Positions 27,974-36,349 of a stretch of DNA of 64,000 nucleotides are shown here, one piece after another (within the stretch, counting starts at the first letter, position 1; each line of letters begins with the position of its first letter). This DNA is from an uncultured Lachnospiraceae bacterium (GTDB lineage: Bacteria > Bacillota > Clostridia > Lachnospirales > Lachnospiraceae). The notes beneath the pieces were generated by a model. The model had not been told where the DNA came from, did not search any database, and was given only the letters and a program-made list of their open reading frames with translations. Location: positions 40,760-104,759 of the forward strand of contig CANRNJ010000012.1 of NCBI GenBank assembly GCA_947631955.1. Reading direction: 5' to 3'. The position numbers and the translations under genes are program-made.

Positions 27974-29827
27974 TTAAGAATCAAATCGGTCTTCCATAAA
28001 ATATACAAAAAACTGCATAATACACTCAAATAAAAATACTGTAAATGACAAAACAGCAAGGTATAGATTCATATCTTTTATAAAACAAATCGTACATAAA
28101 CATCCCGTTAGACCACCAATAAATACGGGCAAAAAGTTTTTTACCCACAATGATCTTTTTCTTGCTTTTTCTCGACAATCTTTTTCAATTCCCAGAGTTA
28201 TCTGTAAATCATAATCTCTTTTCCTTCCATTCTTTTCACAAATATATTGCATATGCTGGGTAAGCAGCAAAAGAATACACAATACCACCAACATCGTCAT
28301 CAAACTAAACATTAAAATTCTGTTTTCTTTTTGTACCCTTAGATAGCGATCCCACCTGCCTACCAGCCGTATATCCTCCGGTATACGATTACTATCAAGT
28401 CGAGCATTATTTTTCAGATTGATACACAATTTATAAAGCAAAGAGCCCTGTTGTGCAACAGCACTAAAATCTTTGTCATTTAAAATTAAAATACGCTTTT
28501 GCGGATCTTCACAATTAAACAAGTACTCCCATATCTCATAGTCCGTACAAAAGCAATATTTCTTTTCTTCCACATTGATCGGTATTTCTTCATCTATCGT
28601 CCAATAATGCCATTCCCTCCCATCATCTTCCTTTGTAATATTTACCATCGACCTGTCTAACTGGCTTAAAACGATTGTATGACCGTTTTTAATATTTAAC
28701 ATCTTCCCCGTTATTTCATTGTAGGATTTTTCCGGCATCATAGTGATCTTGGTTTCACCATATATTGCATATCCATCCACCGTTGGAATCATATAACATT
28801 CATGTATGCTATTCTGTTGTTGGCGTAAGAAAGACTCCATATCGTCATATTGATCTTCTCCAAATTCCAGTACATATTCAAACGGACTGTCTGAAGTATC
28901 AAGACTGCGATTCTCTAATCCCAGCATTATGATAATAACTAGCAAAAAAACAAGCAGCCAGTTTATGATTGCATAAGCCGACATTGCCTTTGCAGAATTT
29001 CTATAATGGTTCCTGATCTCATTCAATAATATAAGATCTTTGCCTGCCTTTTTCTTTTTCTGTAAAACGGCAGAAAACCAATATCCAAAAGACAGCACTG
29101 AAAAATAGATACCGATACATACGATACAAACCGAAACGATCGGCAATAAATTAGAATGTTCTGCAATACCTATTTTATTATACAGCAGAACACCATTTCC
29201 ACCCATCAGAAAAACAAAGCCTATCACAGCTTGAACTGCGCCATTGACATTATGCCCTATTTTCCCATCTTGCTTATTGATAATCCCATAAATATTTTGA
29301 CTGTTTAAAATACGATGATTGCAAAGAATACCCACCAAACAGACAAATAGAATAGAAATGACCACAGGCCCAAATATTCCTGCCAAAATTCCATCAAAAA
29401 TATACTCGTCCCTGTCCAGAATAAAATGCAATATCAAAATAACATAAACACAAAATCCGACTGCTGCGCCCGCTGCATCTGCTATAATAATAAACCGCAT
29501 ATTTTTTACAAGCAATAATTTCTTCAAACGCTTTCTTGACATTCCCATAGAAATAAGAATCCCAAGTTCTCTACGAATCTGGTCAAAATAGTTTCTATAC
29601 AAGGATTTCAGATAAATGGTAATTGCTATCAAAACCGTACAGATCAGCATATACATAATCGAAAGCATCCCGTTTTCCCTATGTAATAATTCTACAAATG
29701 TCTGATTTCCTGATAAGAAAGCCAAAAAAGAAAAAACAGCGGCAAGAACAAAAACAGCATAAATATAAAACCTTAACTCTTTCTCTGCCCTTATACTTTT
29801 TTTTAACAGAATGTCAAAAGATTTCAT
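27974..29827 (-). CDS. FtsX-type ABC transporter permease (BceB/MacB-like)
   Basis: A 617-aa membrane protein with about eight to ten helices. The first FtsX-like block has FDQIRRELGILISMGMSRKRLKKLLLVKNM, the hallmark coupling segment of the family. A large extracellular region (about residues 310-480) lies before the second block, where DYDLQITLGIEKDCREKARKRS is the repeat of the coupling segment. Such permeases export or sense peptides and antimicrobials or drive mechanotransmission. It overlaps the ATPase gene by 14 nt. No adjacent two-component system is present, unlike classical bceAB loci. The gene is more AT-rich than its upstream neighbours. Confidence 0.88.
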   Translation of the reverse strand: MKSFDILLKKSIRAEKELRFYIYAVFVLAAVFSFLAFLSGNQTFVELLHRENGMLSIMYMLICTVLIAITIYLKSLYRNYFDQIRRELGILISMGMSRKRLKKLLLVKNMRFIIIADAAGAAVGFCVYVILILHFILDRDEYIFDGILAGIFGPVVISILFVCLVGILCNHRILNSQNIYGIINKQDGKIGHNVNGAVQAVIGFVFLMGGNGVLLYNKIGIAEHSNLLPIVSVCIVCIGIYFSVLSFGYWFSAVLQKKKKAGKDLILLNEIRNHYRNSAKAMSAYAIINWLLVFLLVIIIMLGLENRSLDTSDSPFEYVLEFGEDQYDDMESFLRQQQNSIHECYMIPTVDGYAIYGETKITMMPEKSYNEITGKMLNIKNGHTIVLSQLDRSMVNITKEDDGREWHYWTIDEEIPINVEEKKYCFCTDYEIWEYLFNCEDPQKRILILNDKDFSAVAQQGSLLYKLCINLKNNARLDSNRIPEDIRLVGRWDRYLRVQKENRILMFSLMTMLVVLCILLLLTQHMQYICEKNGRKRDYDLQITLGIEKDCREKARKRSLWVKNFLPVFIGGLTGCLCTICFIKDMNLYLAVLSFTVFLFECIMQFFVYFMEDRFDS

Positions 29828-30554
29828 CCATCTTTCCCATTTCTTCCTGAATACTTCTATAAAAGTTTTCCTGTGAATTAATTTTATTTATCGTTTTTAC
29901 AAACTGTCCATCCCGCAAAAATACAACTCTGTTACAAAAGCTAGCGCAAAGTACATCGTGCGTAACCATGATAACCGTAACCTTGTAATCTGCATTTATC
30001 TTTCTAAACAACTCCAACACTTTTCTTCCCGTTCCAATATCAAGGCTCCCCGTAGGTTCATCCGCAAGCAAAACCTTACTTTTCTTTAATACAGCTCTTG
30101 CGATCGCCGCTCTTTGTTGTTCTCCGCCTGAAACTTCATCCGGATATCTGTTTTCAAATTCATCAATGCCCAACCGTTTTGCAATTGCCGAATAATCCTG
30201 TTCTATTTTTCCATCATCCTTTTCCATCATCGTATAGGGTAATATGATATTTTCTTTCACCGTCAGACCAGACAACAAATTATAGTCCTGAAAAACAAAA
30301 GAAATCACATTCTTTCGGTATTCCTCTCTTTCAGGTTCCTTCATAGTCTGCAGATCTTGACCAAATACGCTTACTTCTCCCGCAGAATAAGTTTCAAGTC
30401 CTCCTACAATGCGCAGGAAAGTACTTTTTCCACTTCCGGACGTCCCCATAATTCCTAAAAATTCCCCATCATTCACAGTTAAATTCAATCCCTGTAAAAC
30501 CAAATGTTTCTTAAGATCATCATATGATTTCCCTAAATTTGTTATTTGTATCAT
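29814..30554 (-). CDS. ABC transporter ATP-binding protein (LolD/BceA-like)
   Basis: A 246-aa ATPase partnered with the FtsX-type permease. Walker A is [18 protein letters not shown], the Q-loop is FVFQDYNLLSGLTVKENI, the signature is EVSGGEQQRAAIARAV, Walker B is VLLADEPTGSLD, and the switch His is in VIMVTHDVL. The start used is ATG 30552-30554 with GGAG six bases upstream; this ribosome-binding site belongs to the dispersed leader element. An in-frame ATG at 30584 lies inside that element and is less likely. Confidence 0.93.
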   Translation of the reverse strand: MIQITNLGKSYDDLKKHLVLQGLNLTVNDGEFLGIMGTSGSGKSTFLRIVGGLETYSAGEVSVFGQDLQTMKEPEREEYRKNVISFVFQDYNLLSGLTVKENIILPYTMMEKDDGKIEQDYSAIAKRLGIDEFENRYPDEVSGGEQQRAAIARAVLKKSKVLLADEPTGSLDIGTGRKVLELFRKINADYKVTVIMVTHDVLCASFCNRVVFLRDGQFVKTINKINSQENFYRSIQEEMGKMDEIF

Positions 30555-30661
30555 ATTAATCTCCATTCCGCAGCGTTTACGCAACGGGGCATAAAGTAAA
30601 TTCCTACGGAATCAACTTCGCCATCAGGGAAATTTGTGACGCTTCGGCACAAATTTCCTCC
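30555..30661 (-). promoter_or_regulatory. Structured leader element, copy C
   Basis: Minus strand: a hairpin GGAAATTTGTG / CACAAATTTCC (about 30628-30658), then CCTGATGGC, a second hairpin with AAGT/ACTT and GATTCC/GGAAT arms, then GCGGAATGGAGATTAATATG, where GGAG and ATG start the ABC ATPase. The order of parts matches copy A at 46994-47092; the second hairpin has a different sequence but the same position. Confidence 0.6.
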
Positions 30662-30702
30662 AAAATATAGTCATTTATGCAGCTTCCCGCTCCACAGGCC
30701 GG

Positions 30703-30730
30703 ATCAATGTTCCTGCTGAGTTTGATACAA
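30703..30730. repeat. TTTGTATCAAA-type repeat, half copy
   Basis: ATGTTCCTGCTGAGTTTGATACAA is identical to the right half of the inverted repeat at 32163-32216. The left arm is missing here. It lies between the ABC transporter leader and the GNAT-phosphorylase gene. Confidence 0.6.
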
Positions 30731-30793
30731 GATAGATTCAAACACACTTAGCATCCAATATTACGAAATGTGAATCTAATCCGTAATATCAAT

Positions 30794-32017
30794 TTATCCA
30801 TTATTTATAATCGCCGTTATCACTCGATCGATGCTTGTTTCCAACGTTTTCTCACCCCAACCGAGTTCCCAATCATCTCCGAAACCGGAATCTGATATTA
30901 CATAAATTCCGGCAGCGCGGCAAGAGCGAAATTTTGCTGCTGCAAACAAACCTGCACCCTCCATTTCAACGCAAAGAACGCCCTTATTTTCATAATATTT
31001 TGCACTCCAATTTGGTTGAACATATCCCGCATCGGTAGTCCGATGGAACCCCCTGCGATATGCAATCCCATTTGCGTCCATCTCCTTGCAGAAACAACCT
31101 GTAAGTTCCTTATCTGATGGAACCATCTCTTCATTACAGCCGTACAAACCTGCGACCGCTGTATCATGAAACGCTCCGTCAGTGATCACCACATCTCCGA
31201 TATGCGTCCCCGGATATCCTCCTGCAAACCCTACATGAATAAGTTCTCTCACTCCCGCTGCCATCAAATCTTCGGCTTGAGTTGCTATTCCCGGCGAACA
31301 CATCTCACCTTTTACAAATCCGACCGAGTGGTCATGACCCATGACATAAACCTCTCCGCCCACATGATAGGTAAGCGTTCCTGCATTTTTTGAAATCATC
31401 GTATCATACAGACTGTCTGCAAGAAGGTACAATCTTTTTGGAAAAATCTTTTGAAGTTCGTCTAAATCGACATCATGCAATTCCATTTCACGTCTTACAA
31501 GCTGAGACGGAGCATTATATTCATTTGGGTCTATAGGAAATTTATTCCTGCACATGATCTCATACGTCAGCACTTTATCATGTTCAAGTTGAATTTCTTC
31601 ATATTTCTTAGTGATATACCCACGGTCGTGATAGAATTTTCCCGCAGGAAGCGAAGAATCCAACCACACAGCACCATAATCCTTTATAATCTCAGCTTCA
31701 AGAAAATCCATAATTAGAGTACCAATTCCTTGTCCTTGAAACTGCGGCAATACGAATAACCGTTTAATATGGTCTTTGTCCAATGTGCCTGTTCCAACCA
31801 CCTCATTCTCATGGACAGCGACATACACTTTTCCTTTTAAAATATCGGCAGAAATATTCTCTTTGCTGTGGAGTTCCAAAAAGAATTTAACCGCTTCATC
31901 AAAATAATACTTTTTATATATATCTTTAATTGTTATACGGACCAGTTCATATATATCAAAAGCCAGATTCATATCTGCTTTAATAACTTCCCACTTAAAG
32001 GTCTGTTTTTGTATCAT
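30794..32017 (-). CDS. Fused GNAT acetyltransferase and nucleoside phosphorylase-like protein
   Basis: A 407-aa protein. Residues 1-150 are a GNAT domain (VYVAVHENEVVGTGTLD, acetyl-CoA loop LFVLPQFQGQGIGTLIMDFLE, PAGKFYHDRGYITKKYEE). Residues about 175-405 form a PNP_UDP-type phosphorylase domain: ELIHVGFAGGYPGTHIGDVVITDGAFHDTAV corresponds to the phosphate/ribose side, and GVLCVEMEGAGLFAAAKF is the family signature with the catalytic-type EMEGA. The end GIYVISDSGFGDDWELG supplies the S/G-D near the base. The natural substrate of either half is unknown. A related separate phosphorylase gene lies at 39072. Confidence 0.85.
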   Translation of the reverse strand: MIQKQTFKWEVIKADMNLAFDIYELVRITIKDIYKKYYFDEAVKFFLELHSKENISADILKGKVYVAVHENEVVGTGTLDKDHIKRLFVLPQFQGQGIGTLIMDFLEAEIIKDYGAVWLDSSLPAGKFYHDRGYITKKYEEIQLEHDKVLTYEIMCRNKFPIDPNEYNAPSQLVRREMELHDVDLDELQKIFPKRLYLLADSLYDTMISKNAGTLTYHVGGEVYVMGHDHSVGFVKGEMCSPGIATQAEDLMAAGVRELIHVGFAGGYPGTHIGDVVITDGAFHDTAVAGLYGCNEEMVPSDKELTGCFCKEMDANGIAYRRGFHRTTDAGYVQPNWSAKYYENKGVLCVEMEGAGLFAAAKFRSCRAAGIYVISDSGFGDDWELGWGEKTLETSIDRVITAIINNG

Positions 32018-32162
32018 AAATATTTTTCACCTCACAATTTCCGATCGTACTATGCTTTGCTCAAGTTTAACATAAAAATTTATGGCAGCCATATCCGGCA
32101 ACACAACTTACACCGCAGGCGAAAAATCACACCGCAAAAGCACATTTTGGGGTTTTCTATGC

Positions 32163-32216
32163 TTTGTATCAAACTCTGCAAGATTATATCTATGTTCCTG
32201 CTGAGTTTGATACAAA
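32163..32216. repeat. Inverted-repeat element TTTGTATCAAACTC, intact copy
   Basis: A perfect 14-bp inverted repeat (TTTGTATCAAACTC at 32163-32176, its complement at 32203-32216) around a 26-nt centre, GCAAGATTATATCTATG and following bases. Related copies are at 34169-34222, 30703-30730 and 34762-34790, all in intergenic positions. No open frame. It could be a miniature mobile element, an mRNA-end hairpin or a protein-binding site. Confidence 0.7.
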
Positions 32217-32224
32217 CAAAAAAA

Positions 32225-32359
32225 CCCTCTCCGGCGCAGGTCACCCCGGTGGAGCGGTTTGAGCCGGTCCTCCGATGCGGGCTGCCGGATTTCGTGACGG
32301 TCTGCTCCAAAGAGGATGTACGGTTCACGTTCAAGGACGGAACGAAAATAAGGGTATAA
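32225..32359 (+). pseudogene. C-terminal remnant of a large serine recombinase
   Basis: A plus-strand frame without a start reads VTPVERFEPVLRCGLPDFVTV...RFTFKDGTKIRV and stops at 32359. This strongly resembles the last 40 residues of transposon- or ICE-type large serine recombinases. The stretch is far richer in GC than the flanking bases, and nothing upstream continues the frame, so it is a fragment left by a departed or decayed element. It touches the inverted repeat at 32163-32216. Identity is by memory of the family tail, not by a search. Confidence 0.5.
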
Positions 32360-32445
32360 GGGCAAAAGGAACTCCTCACTTTCACATCGGAGATGAAGAG
32401 CTTTCTGTTTGGTCTTATCGAGAAATGGGAATCTGTCTTTATGCC

Positions 32446-33135
32446 TTATGACCGTTTTCGGCAAATATACAAAAGGTGGTTTGTGCTTCCCAATAGTTCT
32501 CGCTTTTCGGAAAAAGCTAAATACCATTCTGCAAATGGAAACAGGCTTTCAAACTCCGTTACATCGTAACCAGTAAAAAGCTGTTCTTTAAAATGCCGCA
32601 CCTTATAGTCATCCGTGAAGTTCTCTTTCTGTCCCGCTGTCCAGTTTCCGTAAAAGTAGTTTGCGTACATGATAGCAAACACAGAGATGAAAGCAAACAA
32701 CATCACACCTTCGGGCTTTGTGACCCGAATTGCCTCATCAATCGCGCGATTCACTTCATCGTTTTCATACAGATGGTACATCGGGCCGAAGCACAGAGTA
32801 ACGTCAAAGGTGTCGTTAGCAAACCGACCAAGATTGGTGGCATCCCCTTGATAGGATGCAATTTTGTCCATTCTCTTGCTGTTTTCCCTAAGGATCGCAA
32901 GATTGCTTTCGACCAGTTCCACAGCAGTAACGTCCATCCCCTCTTTTGCAAGAGCAATGGAGTATCTTCCCGTACCGGCTCCAATCTCAAGGATCTTGGA
33001 GCCTTTGACCGCATACCTGTGAATATATTTCATAGTGATATGGTACTCAAGCTGACCGTGTCGGCTTCTACTCAGCCGCTCATCCTCGCTGTATTGGTCA
33101 TAAAAACCGCTCACTATTTCTTTTCTGGTACTCAT
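32446..33135 (-). CDS. Class I SAM-dependent methyltransferase
   Basis: A 229-aa protein. SAM-binding motif I is ILEIGAGTGRYSIALA (residues about 46-61), motif II VTAVELVESNL, motif IV DTFDVTLCFGPMYHLYE, and post-motif EAIRVTKPEGVMLFAF. The fold is UbiE/COQ5-like, and the substrate (small molecule, lipid or tRNA) cannot be assigned. The start ATG 33133-33135 has GGAGG upstream. It starts near the 5'-truncated GNAT remnant on the same strand. Confidence 0.9.
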   Translation of the reverse strand: MSTRKEIVSGFYDQYSEDERLSRSRHGQLEYHITMKYIHRYAVKGSKILEIGAGTGRYSIALAKEGMDVTAVELVESNLAILRENSKRMDKIASYQGDATNLGRFANDTFDVTLCFGPMYHLYENDEVNRAIDEAIRVTKPEGVMLFAFISVFAIMYANYFYGNWTAGQKENFTDDYKVRHFKEQLFTGYDVTEFESLFPFAEWYLAFSEKRELLGSTNHLLYICRKRS

Positions 33136-33178
33136 ATAATCAACCTCCGTACATATTCTCGTTTGCATACATCTATCA

Positions 33179-33437
33179 TACTGTAAACTCTGTCCATTCA
33201 ATATGGTTGTATTGCATTACATCATCTGCTTTCTTCATGCCAAGCTTTTCGTAAAAGGGAACGGCATTTTCGTTTGCAATTAGATATAAAGCGATATCCT
33301 TTTCGCCGCCTGCTATTTTGTGCGCGGTTTTCATAAGCTGTTTTCCTATGCCTTGTCTTTCGTAAGCTCTATCAACACCCAAATCTGTGACATAAAGCCA
33401 ATAAGCAAAATCCGTTAATCCAAACAGTACTCCTATT
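33179..33437 (-). pseudogene. GNAT acetyltransferase, N-terminus missing
   Basis: The frame IGVLFGLTDFAYWLYVTDLG continues into VDRAYERQGIGKQLMKTAHK (acetyl-CoA loop) and NENAVPFYEKLGMKKAD, a normal GNAT C-terminal half. A stop codon lies directly upstream of the first residue, and the first three strands of the fold are absent. A TTG at 33382 could in principle start a 68-aa product, but that would lack half of the fold. Likely a decayed gene. Confidence 0.7.
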
Positions 33438-33539
33438 CATAATCATATTCCCTCATAAATCCCGACTCACCGGGCAGGTTTCCATACCACATCTGTGGTT
33501 AGGAGCTTTGGTTTGCTTTTTTCGATAACCCGGAAATTC

Positions 33540-34088
33540 TTAACTGCTAAAAAACTGCACGATGCTGTTTATTCCACAAAGGACTTTTTCGTCTTGAACG
33601 GCGGGCCTTTCATTCGTATTGTGGCTGTACACAACATCATGAATATTATAACAGTTCATATGATGCAACAATGTACAGGCTGTTTCATATGGCTTTTCTA
33701 TATGTCCGTCTCCGCCGCCCACAAGTATAACGGCTCCTTTTTTTGATTTTGGAATAGGGGTTTCATTTCTGAAGAAACGGGCGCAAAAATATCTCTGTAA
33801 TCTGCTCCCTACATCCAATAATCGGCCTGTTAATTCTGAAAAATAGATGGGGGAGGCTATTACGATATTGTCGCATTTCTGGATATACGAATATACCTCC
33901 TGCATTTCATCGTGAATCGCGCAGCCGTCATTTTCCCAACAAAATCTGCAATCTATGCATGGCGAGATATTACATCTATACGCGTTTACAATATGATTTT
34001 CACCATTCAGCGCATTTACCAGTTTTTCAACAAGTAACGCGGTGTTTCCATTTGCTCTTGGTGACCCATTAAATATGAGCGTTTTCAT
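33540..34088 (-). CDS. NADPH-dependent FMN reductase / flavodoxin-like oxidoreductase
   Basis: A 182-aa flavoprotein of the NAD(P)H:flavin oxidoreductase (FMN_red) type. MKTLIFNGSPRANGNTALLVEKLV forms the FMN phosphate loop, ISPCIDCRFCWENDGCAIHDEM is the two-Cys segment common in Clostridial iron-sulphur flavoproteins, and NIVIASPIYFSELTG binds the isoalloxazine ring. The start ATG 34086-34088 has GGAG six bases upstream; an in-frame ATG at 34148 lacks a site. Electron partner is unknown. Confidence 0.9.
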   Translation of the reverse strand: MKTLIFNGSPRANGNTALLVEKLVNALNGENHIVNAYRCNISPCIDCRFCWENDGCAIHDEMQEVYSYIQKCDNIVIASPIYFSELTGRLLDVGSRLQRYFCARFFRNETPIPKSKKGAVILVGGGDGHIEKPYETACTLLHHMNCYNIHDVVYSHNTNERPAVQDEKVLCGINSIVQFFSS

Positions 34089-34168
34089 TGTACTCTCCAT
34101 GTATTCAAACGCGCCGGTTCCGGCACTGGACTTATACCCTAAAGGCACGCTTTAAATTATCCCTGCTC

Positions 34169-34222
34169 TTTGTATCAATCTTTGCAAGATTACATCTATG
34201 TTCTTTGTGATTTTAATACAAA
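34169..34222. repeat. TTTGTATCAA inverted-repeat element, second copy
   Basis: TTTGTATCAATCTTTGCAAG and ATCTATGTTCTTTGTGATTT aligned with the copy at 32163-32216, same length and spacing, with a few changes in both arms. It sits in the 147-nt gap between the FMN reductase and the GNAT at 34236. Confidence 0.65.
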
Positions 34223-34235
34223 CAAAAACTGTCGA

Positions 34236-34721
34236 TCACAAGCCCTTTTCCATATACCCGCAGGTGAAAGGAAAGAAATCAAACTTCTTCGTGCCAATAT
34301 GAAAAAAGCCCTGATTCTCATACCATTTTCGCAAAATCTGATTCTCTTCTACGATTCCGATGTTGATTTTCTTACACTCTTCTTTTTTTGCTCTGTCAAA
34401 AGCATCGTGCAGCAAAGCAGCGCCGATACCTTCATGGCGATACTCCGGGAGAACACACAAATTATTAAGTTCACATTGATGATTATCCTGCCAAAGCAAA
34501 GAATAGTATCCCGCTATTTTTCCACTGTCAAGACAAAATGCAATCATGACCCTTTGCTCCATTTCTAATTGATAACTCAGCCTATCAGCATTTACAGCAA
34601 AAGCCGTAAATCGTGGTGCATTATCCGCAGTAAATCCAAATTCATCTGCAACCGTCATAAAACTGTTCCTGATAACCTGCACACATTCCGAAATATCTTT
34701 TTTATCAATTTCTTTTATCAT
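34236..34721 (-). CDS. GNAT family N-acetyltransferase
   Basis: A 161-aa single-domain GNAT. KIAGYYSLLWQDNHQCELNNLCVLPEYRHEGIGAALLHDA holds strands 4-5 and the acetyl-CoA pyrophosphate loop (R/Q-x-x-G-x-G/A as RHEGIG). IVEENQILRKWYENQGFFHIGTKKF is the last part of the fold. Acceptor unknown. GAGAACC precedes the ATG. Confidence 0.9.
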   Translation of the reverse strand: MIKEIDKKDISECVQVIRNSFMTVADEFGFTADNAPRFTAFAVNADRLSYQLEMEQRVMIAFCLDSGKIAGYYSLLWQDNHQCELNNLCVLPEYRHEGIGAALLHDAFDRAKKEECKKINIGIVEENQILRKWYENQGFFHIGTKKFDFFPFTCGYMEKGL

Positions 34722-34761
34722 GGTTCTCTTTCTTCAGAAACTTCTATTCATCGGATAACTG

Positions 34762-34790
34762 ATTTATATCAAAGTCTGCAGGATCATATT
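34762..34790. repeat. Degenerate fragment of the TATCAAA-type repeat
   Basis: ATTTATATCAAAGTCTGCAG followed by GATCATATT matches the left arm and centre of the copies at 32163 and 34169 with several changes. The right arm is missing. Confidence 0.4.
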
Positions 34791-34808
34791 CCGCTTCTCT
34801 CTGCCACA

Positions 34809-35195
34809 TCAGCGGTGAGGGAGCTGTTTCCCCGTTTTGATAAATGCAATCAGTTCCTCAACATCGTTAAAGTCATCATAATCGCCATAAATTCCTTCCC
34901 GATGATAAACAACGCCTGCTTTTTCGTTCCGTTCAAGGCAGTCTAAAAGTTCTTTTTCTCCGTATCTTTTAACAAACAAGGTAAACCCATAGGGTTTGAT
35001 TTTAGACAGCAATCCTTTTCTACATTCAGCTTTACATTCATGGCAATGTGTGTAATTTTTCTCAATGGAACATTTTCTGTTTTCGCACCAGTCCTTGTCA
35101 GGACATTCTCCCGAATTGCATCCGTTACAATGTTCATTCTCGCTGCATAAACAGCACGCCAGTCCGCAGCGTGCTATCCCCAGTTCCCGTTTCAT
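34809..35195 (-). CDS. DUF3795 cysteine-rich protein
   Basis: A 128-aa protein with a Cys-rich N-terminal half: ARCGLACCLCSENEHCNGCNSGECPDKDWCENRKC then HCHECKAEC, consistent with a zinc or Fe-S cluster of DUF3795 proteins, which are widespread in anaerobes and uncharacterised. The C-terminal half is a helical domain (FVKRYGEKELLDCLERNEKAG). AGGAGG is upstream of the ATG. It is preceded immediately by a 45-codon frame that may be translated in the same mRNA. Confidence 0.85.
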   Translation of the reverse strand: MKRELGIARCGLACCLCSENEHCNGCNSGECPDKDWCENRKCSIEKNYTHCHECKAECRKGLLSKIKPYGFTLFVKRYGEKELLDCLERNEKAGVVYHREGIYGDYDDFNDVEELIAFIKTGKQLPHR

Positions 35196-35205
35196 TTCAT
35201 GCCTC

Positions 35206-35343
35206 CTATAAATCTCTACTCATTGCGCGGTATTGTTCCCGTTTGAGAAAGCATTTTTCAAGCGGAGCATATCCTGCAAAACATAAGATGAGCCCGGCAT
35301 ACACGCATTGGTTACTAATTCGCTCTCTTTCTATAGAAAGCAT
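35206..35343 (-). CDS. Possible 45-aa peptide or remnant upstream of DUF3795 gene
   Basis: ATG 35341-35343 opens a 45-codon frame reading MLSIERERISNQCVYAGLIL and ending EQYRAMSRDL, with the stop overlapping the AGGAGG of the next gene. The hydrophobic centre CVYAGLILCFAGYAP and basic end look like a real protein tail. No ribosome-binding site precedes the ATG, so a remnant of a longer gene is as likely as a small protein. Confidence 0.25.
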   Translation of the reverse strand: MLSIERERISNQCVYAGLILCFAGYAPLEKCFLKREQYRAMSRDL

Positions 35344-35372
35344 CCCATATTTTCATGTACTCTCTCCCACAC

Positions 35373-35770
35373 TCAGCCTAGCTGCATCTGCTGCATGATC
35401 ACCCTTATATTTTCTTCAACAGGCTTCGTTCCGTCTATACGGATAACAGGGCAGCTTATCGACTTTAACCATTCTTCCACCGTATCCTCTGTTCTGGAGC
35501 TCACAAGGTCAAAGAACTTTTCCTCCGCTCGTATAGATCGCCGCCGGGTAACATTCTTTTACCGAATTTTTGAAAAGAGCGGTCTTTTACCCGCTGCAGC
35601 CTGACTTTTCTTGGAACGTCTATCAGTACGGCGTAATGATAGAGTGGAAGGATATCTCTGCCATAATCGCCCTTCACGGCCGCAAAGACAAAATCCGGAT
35701 GCGCTCTGACCTCATCCATCAAGAGTTTTTCCGCAGCCGTTTAATCCGCACACAAGAATTCAATCCCCAT
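35373..35770 (-). pseudogene. P-loop kinase/AAA-type ATPase, decayed
   Basis: Starts well (GGGAG, ATG 35768-35770, MGIEFLCA) and reads GLNGCGKT, a P-loop, but only after a one-base frame change. It then jumps straight to LLMDEVRAHPDFVFAAVKGD, so about 40 codons after the P-loop seem deleted. A second frame change near 35525-35535 separates DLYER from EEKFFDLVSSRTEDTVEEWL. Read across the breaks it is a small nucleoside/shikimate-kinase-like ATPase ending VIMQQMQLG. It cannot give a functional protein as written. Confidence 0.75.
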
Positions 35771-35780
35771 TATTTATCTC

Positions 35781-35828
35781 CCGTTCAGCTCGAAGGATGC
35801 GATTTCCCTTGTGGGCCAAAAGGCGCCA
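35781..35828 (-). pseudogene. Tail fragment of a 2H phosphoesterase gene
   Basis: About 46 bp encode AFWPTREIASFELNG and match, almost base for base, the end of the intact 2H phosphoesterase gene (37514-37560). The fragment's last codons overlap the ribosome-binding site of the broken P-loop kinase, suggesting the two genes were once neighbours and that a rearrangement duplicated the junction. Confidence 0.65.
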
Positions 35829-35841
35829 CCCGCGTTAAATA

Positions 35842-36000
35842 TCAGAACTCTTTGCCATTTTTCATAAAGTCCACAAGATTGATATGCGCTATGCCATTGC
35901 GCCGCTGAAGAAGCGTGTCCGTCGTGGCAACATACTTAGGATAGTTATCTTTTATCGACTCTAACGGTTTATACTCCCGATCTTCCGTTTCCCTCGACAG
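35842..36000 (-). pseudogene. C-terminal remnant of a DUF4143-type ATPase
   Basis: Without a start, the frame reads ETEDREYKPLESIKDNYPKY, then VATTDTLLQRRNGIAHINLV and stops after MKNGKEF. This is the characteristic end of Clostridial AAA ATPases with a DUF4143 domain. The first roughly 400 residues are absent. It abuts the 2H phosphoesterase fragment. Confidence 0.7.
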
Positions 36001-36028
36001 CGCTATCGTATACATTAACAGATAAAGA

Positions 36029-36345
36029 AGTGATTTTCAAGTTTAACGTGTGCGTTTTTGCTTTTTTATCAAAATCGCACACGTTAAGTCCATGCCAAAT
36101 ATACATAAATCGCAATGCCGTCTTTTGCTTTTGTTGCCATAAAAAAGATATGAGGAATTCACTCTTTTCAGATTCAATAGCTCTTGACAAAAATTTCTAT
36201 ATCTTTTTCTGCTGCATCCTCTTTCACATCTGTTATGCTATACTGCGTACCACCAAAATCCAAGTCAATATTCTTTTCATAATCCCCTGTTATAATTCGC
36301 AATATTGCAGTTTCATTATGCCGCATCAACATTGTTGTCAAGAAT
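36029..36345 (-). other. AT-rich segment with inverted repeat and unassigned open frame
   Basis: Contains a 10-bp inverted repeat (AACGTGTGCG at about 36043-36052 with CGCACACGTT near 36078-36087). It also contains a minus-strand frame without a good start that reads LTTMLMRHNETAILRIITGD and ends DAAEKDIEIFVKSY near 36180. I do not recognise it; it is probably another gene fragment. Confidence 0.3.
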
Positions 36346-36349
36346 TCAC

